Assembly (NCBI RefSeq): GCF_011046485.1
Contig: NZ_CP049256.1
Coordinates: 3,286,001 to 3,350,000, forward strand
Reading direction: 5' to 3'
DNA from: Microbacterium sp. 4R-513
GTDB taxonomy: Bacteria > Actinomycetota > Actinomycetes > Actinomycetales > Microbacteriaceae
DNA length: 64,000 nucleotides
Shown: positions 39,943 to 48,380 of the stretch, one piece after another
How the letters are laid out: each line of letters opens with the position of its first letter
How positions within the stretch are numbered: position 1 is the first letter of the stretch
Made by a program: the position numbers and the translations under genes
Notes under the pieces: model-generated
What the model was told of the DNA's origin: nothing
Database searches by the model: none
Seen by the model: the letters and a program-made list of their open reading frames with translations, nothing else

Positions 39943-40788
39943 CTACTTGCGTTCGCCGACCGTCGTCGGCGGCCACGCGAACGTGCCGCCGCGAAGGGTC
40001 GCGTCGATCCAGTCACCCAGCAGGGCGTTGGAGATCGCGAGCTGGGTCGCGCGTGAGATCGAGCCGCGGTCGCATCCCAGGCCGAGGAAGGACGACGAGT
40101 CGAGGAAACCGCAGTGGTACCCGCCGGGGATCGACACCCAGGTCGCGGGCGATGGCTTCGCGTCGTAGATGAGGCGCGTCGAAGCCGGCTTCACGACGGT
40201 GTCGGAAGAGCCGACGACGAACAGCGCCGGAACGGCGATGGCGCGCGCCGCCGCCACCGCGGACGGCCGGGTCTCGGCCGCCGCGAGCGTCGCGATCGTC
40301 TCGATCTCCGGGTGCCGGGATGCCGCGAGGACTGCCGCTCCGCCGCCCATCGAATGACCCAGGACGGCGTCCAGGGTGGGGTGGGCGTTGGGCTGCGTTC
40401 GGTGAGCCCACATCACGGCGCTCCACAGGTCCTCGGCGAACGAGGAGTGATCGGGGAACAGGCCGGTCGCCGAGGCCGGTGCGATGACGACATACCCGCG
40501 GGACGCGATCGACTTCAAGGTCGACCCGTAGCGGCTCGGTGACTGGGTGAACCCGTGCCCGAACGCGACGACGGGATAGGCACCGGGTGCTGAACCGGTG
40601 GGTTGCACGAGAAGCGCCGAGAAGCGGCGTCCGTCCTGGCTGACGTCAACGGTCGCGCTCATGACGGCCAGCTGCAACGGCGCAGCGGCCGTCGGGCCGA
40701 TCGGCTGGGCGGAGGCGAGGGTTGCGGGGGCGATGACCAGCGTGACCGCAACGGCGATGGCCGAGACGGCCGCGAGCAGATGCTTCAT
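39943..40788 (-). CDS. secreted alpha/beta hydrolase (cutinase/PETase-like lipase fold)
   Basis: 281-aa hydrolase with an N-terminal signal peptide (MKHLLAAVSAIAVAVTLVIA, cleavage near ASAQP). The core has FGHGF at the oxyanion position, nucleophile GHSMGG, acid in VVGSSDTVV and late His in GGYHCGF. Two cysteines near the C-terminus (YHC, GLGC) may form a disulfide as in dienelactone-hydrolase/PETase-type enzymes. Leaderless promoter TATCAT. Its substrate is outside the cell; esters or lipids are likely. Confidence 0.85.
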   Translation of the reverse strand: MKHLLAAVSAIAVAVTLVIAPATLASAQPIGPTAAAPLQLAVMSATVDVSQDGRRFSALLVQPTGSAPGAYPVVAFGHGFTQSPSRYGSTLKSIASRGYVVIAPASATGLFPDHSSFAEDLWSAVMWAHRTQPNAHPTLDAVLGHSMGGGAAVLAASRHPEIETIATLAAAETRPSAVAAARAIAVPALFVVGSSDTVVKPASTRLIYDAKPSPATWVSIPGGYHCGFLDSSSFLGLGCDRGSISRATQLAISNALLGDWIDATLRGGTFAWPPTTVGERK

Positions 40789-40794
40789 GGCGTC

Positions 40795-40800
40795 ATGATA
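40795..40800 (-). promoter_or_regulatory. -10 hexamer TATCAT, leaderless start
   Basis: Minus-strand TATCAT ends six bases before the hydrolase ATG at 40788. Confidence 0.55.
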
Positions 40801-40858
40801 GTTGCCGACATCCGTCGATCCCCTTGCGGGTGTCCGGGCCCTCCGCGAGTCTGAGGCC

Positions 40859-41332
40859 ATGACCGACGTGACGCCCTTCCTCTGGTTCGACAACGACGCA
40901 GAGGAGGCGCTCACCTACTACACACAGCTCATCCCCGACTCCGAGATCGTCTCGCTCGCGCACTATCCGGACGGCGTCCCCGGCATGAGCGGCAAGGTCA
41001 TGCACGGGCACTTCCGCCTGCGCGGCCGCGACTACTACGCGATGGATGCCGGACCGCAGTTCCCGTTCACGGAGGCCATCTCGCTCTACGTGTCGTGCGC
41101 CGACCAGACAGAGGTCGACCGGTACTGGGACGCCCTCACCGACGGGGGCGAGGAGCAGCCGTGCGGTTGGCTCAAGGACCGGTGGGGGCTCTCCTGGCAG
41201 ATCATCCCGGACCGCCTCATCCAGCTCATCCGCGACCCCGACCCGGATCGATCGCACCGAGCCGTTCAGGCGATGCTTGCGATGAAGAAGATCGACATCG
41301 GCGCCGTCGAGGCGGCCGCGAACGACTCGTGA
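40859..41332 (+). CDS. VOC family protein, PhnB/3-demethylubiquinone-methyltransferase-like
   Basis: 157-aa protein with the PhnB-type repeat VTPFLWFDNDAEEALTYYTQ at the start, FTEAISLYVSCADQTEVDRY in the middle and CGWLKDRWGLSWQIIPD, which is the conserved end block. The metal ligands of true glyoxalases are not all present. The ATG lies six bases after GAGTCT, a weak leaderless box. The sugar dehydrogenase gene overlaps its stop. Role unknown. Confidence 0.85.
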   Translation: MTDVTPFLWFDNDAEEALTYYTQLIPDSEIVSLAHYPDGVPGMSGKVMHGHFRLRGRDYYAMDAGPQFPFTEAISLYVSCADQTEVDRYWDALTDGGEEQPCGWLKDRWGLSWQIIPDRLIQLIRDPDPDRSHRAVQAMLAMKKIDIGAVEAAANDS

Positions 41333-42483
41333 CCGGACGGGTCAGTCTCGCCGCGGCATCCGCGGTTCTTCTGGCCGCGCTCGCGGTGTCGGGCTGCAGC
41401 CCTAGCTCGCCCGACGGGGCGATACCGCCGACGGCGACGCCTTCGACGCCGTCGGGATCGGCATCCGGGCCGCCGGCCCCGGCGGAGGGGTTCTGGCGAC
41501 CGACCGGCGCACCGACCACTCTCGCCTCGGGCCTCACCGCTCCCTGGTCCGTCGTGCCGCTCGATGACGGGGGAGCGCTTGTCAGCCAGCGCGATGACGG
41601 CTCGATCCTCGAGCTCACCGCGTCAGGCGACCTCCGGGAGGTGGGCGTCGTGCCGGACGTCGTCTCGGGCGGCGAATCGGGCCTCCACGGTCTCGCGGTG
41701 TGGACCGACGGCGATGAGCGCTGGCTCTATGCGTATCACGGGGCTTCCGATGACAACCGGGTGGTGCGGATGCCTCTCACCGGCGAACCCGGCTCGCTCG
41801 CCCTCGGCGAGCCCGAAGTCGTCATCGAGGGGATCGCCCGCAACTCGACCCACAACGGCGGGCGGCTCGCATTCGGTCCCGACGGGATGCTCTACGTCAC
41901 GACCGGGGATGCGCAGGACCGCACCGCGTCACAGAACCCGGACTCGCTGAACGGCAAGATCCTCCGACTGACGCCCGAGGGGCGACCGGCCCCGGGGAAC
42001 CCCTTCGGCAACGAGGTCTACACGCTCGGTCACCGGAACGTCCAGGGCATCGCCTGGACGAGCGACGGCACGATGTGGGCGAGCGAGTTCGGTCAGAACA
42101 CGTTCGACGAGCTCAACCGCATCGAGCCGGGCGTGAACTACGGCTGGCCGATCTATGAGGGCATGGAGGACGACGACCGCTACATGGATCCCGTCGCGAC
42201 GTGGCCGACGTCGGATGCGAGCCCGAGCGGCATCGCGGCCGTGGGCGACACGGTGTTCATGGCAGGCCTCCGCGGCGAGCGGCTCTGGGTCATCGACACC
42301 GACGCTCCGGGCATCGCAGATGAGCCGGCCGCCTTCCTGACCGGCGAGCAGGGCCGGCTGCGGGATGTCGTGGCCTCTCCCGACGGTTCGCTGTGGGTGC
42401 TGACGAACAACACCGACGGCCGCGGCACCCCGCGCGCCGGCGACGATCTCCTGCTTCGCGTCGACATCGCCCCCCGAGGCTGA
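41329..42483 (+). CDS. PQQ-type sugar dehydrogenase-like lipoprotein
   Basis: 384-aa exported protein. The signal peptide ends in a lipobox (LAVSGC, Cys at residue 20), then comes a Ser/Pro-rich linker, then a six-bladed propeller of the glucose/sorbosone dehydrogenase (GSDH) family: GLTAPWSVVPL, ARNSTHNGGRLAFGPDGMLY, YTLGHRNVQGIAW and ASEFGQNTFDELNRI are its signature blocks. The HNGG and GHRN histidines are the usual catalytic and PQQ-site residues. It needs PQQ from elsewhere; no pqq gene is here. GTG overlaps the previous stop, so it is coupled to the VOC gene. Confidence 0.88.
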   Translation: MTGRVSLAAASAVLLAALAVSGCSPSSPDGAIPPTATPSTPSGSASGPPAPAEGFWRPTGAPTTLASGLTAPWSVVPLDDGGALVSQRDDGSILELTASGDLREVGVVPDVVSGGESGLHGLAVWTDGDERWLYAYHGASDDNRVVRMPLTGEPGSLALGEPEVVIEGIARNSTHNGGRLAFGPDGMLYVTTGDAQDRTASQNPDSLNGKILRLTPEGRPAPGNPFGNEVYTLGHRNVQGIAWTSDGTMWASEFGQNTFDELNRIEPGVNYGWPIYEGMEDDDRYMDPVATWPTSDASPSGIAAVGDTVFMAGLRGERLWVIDTDAPGIADEPAAFLTGEQGRLRDVVASPDGSLWVLTNNTDGRGTPRAGDDLLLRVDIAPRG

Positions 42484-42523
42484 AGGGCGACCCGGACTCC
42501 TGCTCCGCCGGCGGACCGGGCGC

Positions 42524-42529
42524 TACGTT
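42524..42529 (+). promoter_or_regulatory. -10 hexamer TACGTT, leaderless start
   Basis: TACGTT ends six bases before the GTG of the zinc-ribbon metallopeptidase gene. Confidence 0.45.
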
Positions 42530-42535
42530 GATCGA

Positions 42536-43621
42536 GTGATCTCCCAACCGCGGTGCCCGGCCTGCCGGCACTTCCTGTACCTCGATGCGCTGGTGTGCCC
42601 GAACTGCGACGCCGAGCTGGGGTACCACATCCTGACCCGGCAGTTCTACGGGGTGCACCGCGGCCGGGCCGTCATCGGCGACCAGACCTGGTACACGTGC
42701 TCGAATCGTGGCTGGGACTGCAACTGGCTCGTGTGGGAGGGTGCGCCTGCGGGGCGGTGCTTCTCGTGCCGTCTCACCCGCACGCGACCCGATGCCGACG
42801 ACACGATCGCCCTGGCCAAGCTCGCCAAGACGGAGGAGGCGAAGCGCCGGCTCCTGTTGCAGCTCGGCGACCTGGGCCTTCCGATCGTCCCGTGGGACGT
42901 GCAGCCCGGAGGACTGGGCTTCGACCTGCTCTCGAGCATCTCGCTCGGCCGACCGGTCATGATCGGTCACGCGAACGGAATCGTCACGATCGACCTCGCC
43001 GAGAGCCTCGACGACCGCCGGGAGGCACTGCGCATCAAGCTCGGGGAGCCGTACCGGACGATGCTCGGCCACCTGCGGCACGAGACGGGGCACTACTACC
43101 AGAACGTGCTCCTGCGCACCGACCAGGACTGGGCCGAGTGCCGCGACCTCTTCGGCGACGAACGCGCGAGCTACAAGGACGCGATCAAACGGCACTACTC
43201 GATGGGCGCTCCGGAGAACTGGCACGAGTCGTTCATCTCCGAGTACGCGACGATGCATCCGTGGGAGGACTTCGCCGAGACCTTCGCCCATTACCTCCAC
43301 ATCACCGGGACGCTGCAGACCGCCGCGGCCATCGGCATCCATCTCGACGCCACAGCGACGAATCTGCGCGACACCGACGTGATCCCACGAGGCTCCTACC
43401 GTGACGAGTCCGTCGCGCTGCTGCTGTCGGACTGGGAATGGATGTCGGAGGCGTTCAACCGGATCAACCGGGCGATGGGGTTCGGCGACCTCTACCCGTT
43501 CGAGATCTCGGCTCCCGTGCGGCGGAAGCTCTCGTTCATGCACGACAAAGTGACGAGCGCCCCGCTCACGACCGAAGAGCAGTATCGCCTCGCGATGCCG
43601 CAGGAGATCGAGCTGCCGTGA
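42536..43621 (+). CDS. zinc-ribbon putative metallopeptidase (Peptidase_Mx-like)
   Basis: 361-aa protein. An N-terminal zinc ribbon has CPAC (7-10) and CPNC (21-24), and more cysteines follow in TCSNRGWDC and GRCFSC. The catalytic-type domain has HETGH (His182, His186) in LGHLRHETGHYYQN, with a later EYATMHPWEDFAETFAHYLH segment supplying a glutamate or His. This is the layout of the uncharacterised Peptidase_Mx family (PF15887). No signal peptide, so cytoplasmic. aidB starts inside its stop (GTGA), so the two are translated together. Substrate unknown. Confidence 0.85.
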   Translation: MISQPRCPACRHFLYLDALVCPNCDAELGYHILTRQFYGVHRGRAVIGDQTWYTCSNRGWDCNWLVWEGAPAGRCFSCRLTRTRPDADDTIALAKLAKTEEAKRRLLLQLGDLGLPIVPWDVQPGGLGFDLLSSISLGRPVMIGHANGIVTIDLAESLDDRREALRIKLGEPYRTMLGHLRHETGHYYQNVLLRTDQDWAECRDLFGDERASYKDAIKRHYSMGAPENWHESFISEYATMHPWEDFAETFAHYLHITGTLQTAAAIGIHLDATATNLRDTDVIPRGSYRDESVALLLSDWEWMSEAFNRINRAMGFGDLYPFEISAPVRRKLSFMHDKVTSAPLTTEEQYRLAMPQEIELP

Positions 43622-45294
43622 CGTCGTACTCGCGCGGCGAGCGGGTGATCGGGCCTGCGACGCACTACGTGGAGAATCAGCCGCCGTGGCGCGTCGGCGT
43701 CGACGAGTACGAGCTGAACGCTCCGCTGATGGCTGGGGTTCGCGCGTTCGGCGCCGAGTGGGCGGATGCCGCGCTGCACCGGACCGGCAGGCATGTCGGC
43801 TCTCTCGACTTCCAGCGGGACGCGGAGCTCGCGAACATCCATCCGCCGGTCGCCTACCCGCACGACCGATGGGGCTTCCGCCTCGATGAGGTCGAATACG
43901 ACCCGTCGTACCACCGCATCACGAGCGCCGCCGTCGCGGCGGGAGCCCACACTTCGGCGTGGGCCGATCCGCGGCCGGGAGCCCACGTCGCCCGCGCGGC
44001 CACCTTCATGCTCTTCGCTCAAGTCGAGCCCGGTCACGCATGCCCGATCTCGATGACGCATGCCGCCGTGGCATCCCTGCTCGGCTCGCCCTGGATCGCC
44101 GACGACTGGCTGCCCAAGCTCTACTCGCGCGAGTACGAGCCACGACTGCTTCCCGCCGAGCAGAAGACGAGCGCCCTCGTCGGCATGGCGATGACCGAGA
44201 AGCAGGGCGGCTCGGACGTCCGCGCGGGAACGACGAGGGGCGTGCACCTGAGCGGCCACGCCTACCAGCTGACGGGGCACAAATGGTTCTGCTCCGCCCC
44301 GATGTCGGACGGATTCCTCGTGCTCGCGCACACGCGCCGGGGGAACGTCGACGAGGGGCTGAGCTGCCTCTTCGTGCCCAGGATGCTCCCGCACGGCACG
44401 CGGAACGTCTTCCGCCTCCAGCGCCTCAAGGACAAGCTGGGGAACCGCTCGAACGCCTCGGCCGAGATCGAGTTCGACGGCACCATCGGGACGATCGTCG
44501 GGGAGCCCGGACGGGGGGTCCGCGCGATCATCGAGATGGTCCAGCGCACGCGGCTCGACTGCGTGCTGGGAACGGCGGCGGGGATGCGCCAGTCCGTCGC
44601 CGAGGCGGTCTGGCATGCCCGAGGGAGGTCGGCGTTCGGCGCGCTCCTCGTCGATCAGCCCGCGATGACGGCGGTGCTCGCGGATCTCGCGCTCGACTCC
44701 GAGGCGGCCATGCTGAGCGGCCTGCGTCTGGCCCAGCTCTTCGAGGACGAGGCATCCGATCGCGACATCGCCCTGCGGCGCCTCGCGACGCCCGTGACGA
44801 AGTACTGGGTCTGCAAGCGGGGACCGCACCACGCCTACGAAGCGCTCGAGTGCCTCGGCGGCAACGGCTACACCGAGACGTTCCCGCTGGCCCGGCGATT
44901 CCGCGAGCAGCCCGTCATGGCGATCTGGGAGGGCTCCGGGAACGTCATCGCACTCGACGTGCTGCGTGCGCTGGCGCGCGACCCCGAGTCTGCGGAGGCA
45001 TTCGCCGACGAGCTCTTCACGGTGCGCGGCGAATCCGGCGTCCTCGACGGCCACGTCGACCGGACGCTCGCGCTCCTCGCCGCGGTGGCCGGCGACCCCG
45101 ACTCGGCGCCCGCGCACGCACGGAGGCTGACAGAGGCGCTCGCGCTGGCGTTCCAGGCGTCGCTGATGCTCCGTCATGCGCCCGGCCTCGACGCCCAGAC
45201 GTTCATCGCCGCGCGGCTGGGCGATGAGCGCACCTGGCACTACGGTGCGCTCCCGTCCGGGACGGATGCCGCCGCCATCGTCGCCCGCCACTGA
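43618..45294 (+). CDS. aidB: AidB-type acyl-CoA dehydrogenase-fold protein
   Basis: 558-aa flavoprotein of the AidB group of acyl-CoA dehydrogenases, known in E. coli as part of the adaptive response to DNA alkylation. The match is close: FMLFAQVEPGHACPISMTHA, GMAMTEKQGGSDV, RLQRLKDKLGNRSNAS, KYWVCKRG, ECLGGNGYTE and AIWEGSGNVIALDVLR all have direct E. coli counterparts. The C-terminal domain that binds DNA in E. coli AidB is present but less conserved. Whether it dehydrogenates anything is unclear for the family. Coupled to the metallopeptidase gene. Confidence 0.92.
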   Translation: MTSYSRGERVIGPATHYVENQPPWRVGVDEYELNAPLMAGVRAFGAEWADAALHRTGRHVGSLDFQRDAELANIHPPVAYPHDRWGFRLDEVEYDPSYHRITSAAVAAGAHTSAWADPRPGAHVARAATFMLFAQVEPGHACPISMTHAAVASLLGSPWIADDWLPKLYSREYEPRLLPAEQKTSALVGMAMTEKQGGSDVRAGTTRGVHLSGHAYQLTGHKWFCSAPMSDGFLVLAHTRRGNVDEGLSCLFVPRMLPHGTRNVFRLQRLKDKLGNRSNASAEIEFDGTIGTIVGEPGRGVRAIIEMVQRTRLDCVLGTAAGMRQSVAEAVWHARGRSAFGALLVDQPAMTAVLADLALDSEAAMLSGLRLAQLFEDEASDRDIALRRLATPVTKYWVCKRGPHHAYEALECLGGNGYTETFPLARRFREQPVMAIWEGSGNVIALDVLRALARDPESAEAFADELFTVRGESGVLDGHVDRTLALLAAVAGDPDSAPAHARRLTEALALAFQASLMLRHAPGLDAQTFIAARLGDERTWHYGALPSGTDAAAIVARH

Positions 45295-45322
45295 CACCCA
45301 GCCCGCTCCCGGAGGAGCGACC

Positions 45323-45328
45323 TAGGCT
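45323..45328 (+). promoter_or_regulatory. -10 hexamer TAGGCT, leaderless start
   Basis: TAGGCT ends six bases before the ATG of the GH3 gene. Confidence 0.55.
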
Positions 45329-45334
45329 GACGGC

Positions 45335-46558
45335 ATGACGATCAGACGGCGTGCGCTCGTGGCGCTCGCCGTACTGACCGGTCTCGCGGCGCTCTGCGCC
45401 ACCGGTCCGGCCGTCGCGTCCGATGCGCGGTCGACCGGTCTCCCGCCGCCCGACTACGACGCGACGCCTCGCGTCGAGGTCGCCGCGGCGCCCGCCGACG
45501 GGGCCCCGGATGCCGCGCGCGCCGCCGTTGCAGCGATGTCGACGCGGGAGAAGGCCGCGGCCGTCGTCATGGGTCACATCCCCTCGGCGGATCCCGCCGC
45601 CGTGCGCGACTACATGCAGCGGACGGGCATCGGCGGCTTCATCCTCATGGGGGCGAACGTCCCGGCGACCGAGTCGGCGCTCCGCGAACTCACGGCCTCC
45701 CTCACTCTCGACCCCGCGCTCCCGCCCCTCATCGGGATCGACCAGGAGGGCGGCGATGTCTCACGCCTTCCGTGGGACCGATTCCCGTCGTCGGTGACCC
45801 TCAAGTCGGAGGCTCCGGATGCCGCGGCCGCCGCGTTCGCGGGCCGTGGGGCGCTCGTCGAGCGAGGCGGGATAGGAGTGAACTTCGGCACCGTCGCCGA
45901 CGTGACGGACGACCCGGGGATGTTCATCTACCGCCGGGCACTCGGCACGACGCCGGCCGCGTCCGCGGAGCGGGTCGCGGCGGCGGTCCGCGGCGAGTCC
46001 GGTGAAGCCTTCTCGACGCTCAAGCACTTCCCGGGTCACGGCGCCGCCCCGGGCGACTCCCACCGCGGCATCCCGTCGACGGGCATGTCGAAGGATGAGT
46101 GGTCGACGACGGATGCCGCGCCCTTCCGCGCCGGGATCGAGGCGGGCGCCGAGCTGCTCATGTTCGGACACCTCGCCTACACGGCCGTCGACCCCGCGCC
46201 GGCGTCGCTCTCGGCGGAGTGGCATCGCATCGCACGTGAGGAGCTCCGCTTCGACGGCGTCATCGTGACCGACGATCTCGGCATGCTCGAGGCATCCGGC
46301 ATCCCGGAGTACCGCGACCCCGTGGCCAACGCCGTCGCCGCTCTCGCAGCCGGTAACGACCTCCTCCTCTCGGTCACGGGATCGACGGCCGCTACGGCGC
46401 CGCGGATCGTGGACGGGATCGTCGCGGCGGTGGAGTCGGGCACCGTGCCGGCGGAGCGTCTCGACGACGCGGCCGCACGGGTCACCGCGCTTCGGCTGAA
46501 GCTCGCGGCCGAGGGTCGCGGCCTCGTTCCCTGCCCGGACTGCGCGCCGGCCGGCTAG
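45335..46558 (+). CDS. exported glycoside hydrolase family 3 (beta-N-acetylhexosaminidase type)
   Basis: 407-aa protein with a signal peptide (basic RRRAL, then VALAVLTGLAALC, cleavage near VASDA). The GH3 barrel shows GGFILMGAN, IGIDQEGGDVSRLPW, and the NagZ-type KHFPGHG from Lys230 followed by DSHRG, the His-Asp dyad of this group. The nucleophile lies in VIVTDDLGML. There is no second GH3 domain, as in NagZ. It probably trims N-acetylglucosamine from cell-wall or chitin fragments outside the membrane. The final CPDC may be a disulfide. Confidence 0.9.
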   Translation: MTIRRRALVALAVLTGLAALCATGPAVASDARSTGLPPPDYDATPRVEVAAAPADGAPDAARAAVAAMSTREKAAAVVMGHIPSADPAAVRDYMQRTGIGGFILMGANVPATESALRELTASLTLDPALPPLIGIDQEGGDVSRLPWDRFPSSVTLKSEAPDAAAAAFAGRGALVERGGIGVNFGTVADVTDDPGMFIYRRALGTTPAASAERVAAAVRGESGEAFSTLKHFPGHGAAPGDSHRGIPSTGMSKDEWSTTDAAPFRAGIEAGAELLMFGHLAYTAVDPAPASLSAEWHRIAREELRFDGVIVTDDLGMLEASGIPEYRDPVANAVAALAAGNDLLLSVTGSTAATAPRIVDGIVAAVESGTVPAERLDDAAARVTALRLKLAAEGRGLVPCPDCAPAG

Positions 46559-47427
46559 GCGCCGAGGGCGGCCACGAGCCGCGCCCGCAAAGCCTGACCC
46601 CGGGTGCTGAAGTCGCGCTGGCGCCGCACGTACTCGGCCTTGCCCTCGGGCGTCTCGATGCGCACGGGCAGATAGCCGTGGGCGGCGAGGTCGTACGGCG
46701 AGGCCTCCATGTCGAGCACGCGGATGTCGCGTGCGAGCTCGAACGCGTCGAGCAGCAGGTCTCCCGGCACGAGCGGACCGAGCTTGATCGCCCACTTGTA
46801 CAGATCCATGCCCGCGTGCAGGCAGCCGGGCTGCTCGAGCATCGGCTGGGACTCGCGCGTCGGGGTCTCCCGATTGCGCGGCACAGCCTCGGCTGTGAAG
46901 AACCGGAAGGCGTCGAAGTGCGTGCACCGCAGATCGTGCGCCTCGACGACGGCGTCCGTGCCGCCCTGACCGAGGCGGAGGGAAACGGGATGCCGGTGCT
47001 CGCCCTGGCGATAGACCATCGCCCACTCGTGCAGGCCGAAGCATCCGAACGACCCGGCACGACCGGCGGTCGACCGCAGGATCTTCTCGACTCCGGTGAC
47101 GAGGAGAGCCTTCTCCGCCCGGAAGCCGTCGCCGTCGACGCAGAGCGACCCGGGCGCCCCGCCCGGGCGGTACCACCGCCATCCGGCCCGCGGCGAGTCC
47201 GAGGCATCCGCCAGCTCGACGCCCGCCCCGGGGTGCCATCGGCGCAGGACTGCGGGCTTGTACGAGTAGTAGGTGAAGAGGAAGTCCTCGACCGGATGCT
47301 TCTCGCCGCGCGCGGCGCGGGCTCGGTGGCCCGCGGTCAGCGCATCGGCGCGTGCCAGGTGCGACGCCTCGAGCGCCCGCCATTCCGCGGCGTCGAGCCG
47401 CGTCGGCGGAGGGGCGAGGATCGTCAT
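46555..47427 (-). CDS. protein commonly annotated as 3-methyladenine DNA glycosylase
   Basis: 290-aa protein typical of Microbacteriaceae that is often labelled 3-methyladenine DNA glycosylase. I see FLFTYYSYKPAVLRRWHPG, then SFGCFGLHEWAMVYRQGEHRH, LRCTHFDAFRFFT and CLHAGMDLYKWAIKLGP, with many conserved-looking His, Cys and Trp residues. I do not see the helix-hairpin-helix of AlkA or the AAG fold, so the label is doubtful. Its stop overlaps the GH3 stop by three bases. Leaderless promoter TATCCT. Function open. Confidence 0.7.
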   Translation of the reverse strand: MTILAPPPTRLDAAEWRALEASHLARADALTAGHRARAARGEKHPVEDFLFTYYSYKPAVLRRWHPGAGVELADASDSPRAGWRWYRPGGAPGSLCVDGDGFRAEKALLVTGVEKILRSTAGRAGSFGCFGLHEWAMVYRQGEHRHPVSLRLGQGGTDAVVEAHDLRCTHFDAFRFFTAEAVPRNRETPTRESQPMLEQPGCLHAGMDLYKWAIKLGPLVPGDLLLDAFELARDIRVLDMEASPYDLAAHGYLPVRIETPEGKAEYVRRQRDFSTRGQALRARLVAALGA

Positions 47428-47433
47428 CCTTCG

Positions 47434-47439
47434 AGGATA
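47434..47439 (-). promoter_or_regulatory. -10 hexamer TATCCT, leaderless start
   Basis: Minus-strand TATCCT ends six bases before the ATG at 47427. Confidence 0.5.
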
Positions 47440-47483
47440 GGCGTGGTCTCCGCAGTGTCTGTGGGGCCGACGAGACTGGCCGG

Positions 47484-48380
47484 GTGATCTCGCTCATCTC
47501 CGCACCCTCGAACCTCGGCCTGCGACCGCCCGAACCCTCCGCCGTCCCCGGCACGAGCAAGGCTCCCGAGGCGCTCCGCGAGGCCGGGCTCCACACGCGG
47601 CTGCTGGCCGCCGGCGGAGCCGACGCAGGCGTCGTGATCCCGGGGAGGTATCGCGACGTCGTCGAGCCCGGCCACGTGCGGAACGAGGCGGCGCTGATCG
47701 ACCACGCGGTGCGCCTCGCCGAGCGGATCAAAGCGGCGGTGGACGCGGGTCACGCACCCCTGGTCCTCGGCGGAGATTGCAGCCTCGTGGTCGCGGCGGG
47801 CGTCTCGCTCGCCGGGAGAGATGCCGGCCTCCTGTACCTGGATGGGCACACCGACTTCCGGCATCCCGGAAACGGCGGTCCCGTGGACGCCATGGGCGGC
47901 GAGGCTCTCGCGGCAGCGATCGGGCTCCACATCCCGGAGGTCGCCGACATCGCGGGCCTCGGCCCCTACTTCGCCGCGAGCCGCACGGTCCAGGTCGGCT
48001 GCCGCGACGACGACGTGGATGCCTCGCTCGTCCGGGCGTCGATCGCCGACGTCGTGACGGCGAGCGAAGTGGAGGCCGATCCCGTCGCGGCCGGGGCGCG
48101 AGCGGTCGGGTTCGCCGGCTCCGGGTTCTGGCTGCACCTCGACGTCGACATCCTCGGCCCGGCCGTCATGCCCGCGGTCGACAGTCCGGACCCTGGGGGG
48201 ATCGACGTGGATCAGCTCGTGCTCCTCCTGCAGCGCCTCGCGCCGCACGCCGTCGGAGCGGACGTCTGCATCTTCGATCCCGACCTCGACCTCGACGGTC
48301 GCTTCGCCCGTCTGCTCGCCGACGTGGTCGTCGCGGGGCTGGGGGCGCTCGGCTCGGAGGTCACTCGACGGGTTCGATGA
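47484..48380 (+). CDS. arginase/agmatinase/formimidoylglutamase family protein
   Basis: 298-aa ureohydrolase-fold protein. The three metal motifs are LGGDCS (96-100), YLDGHTDF (Asp120, His122, Asp124) and HLDVDILGP with a following DSPDPGG. The first motif has Cys99 where arginases have a Mn-binding His, so the site is altered or the family uses a variant. Substrate therefore uncertain. The start is GTG, six bases after GAGACT, a weak -10. Its last 20 bases overlap the convergent SRAP gene. Confidence 0.85.
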   Translation: MISLISAPSNLGLRPPEPSAVPGTSKAPEALREAGLHTRLLAAGGADAGVVIPGRYRDVVEPGHVRNEAALIDHAVRLAERIKAAVDAGHAPLVLGGDCSLVVAAGVSLAGRDAGLLYLDGHTDFRHPGNGGPVDAMGGEALAAAIGLHIPEVADIAGLGPYFAASRTVQVGCRDDDVDASLVRASIADVVTASEVEADPVAAGARAVGFAGSGFWLHLDVDILGPAVMPAVDSPDPGGIDVDQLVLLLQRLAPHAVGADVCIFDPDLDLDGRFARLLADVVVAGLGALGSEVTRRVR

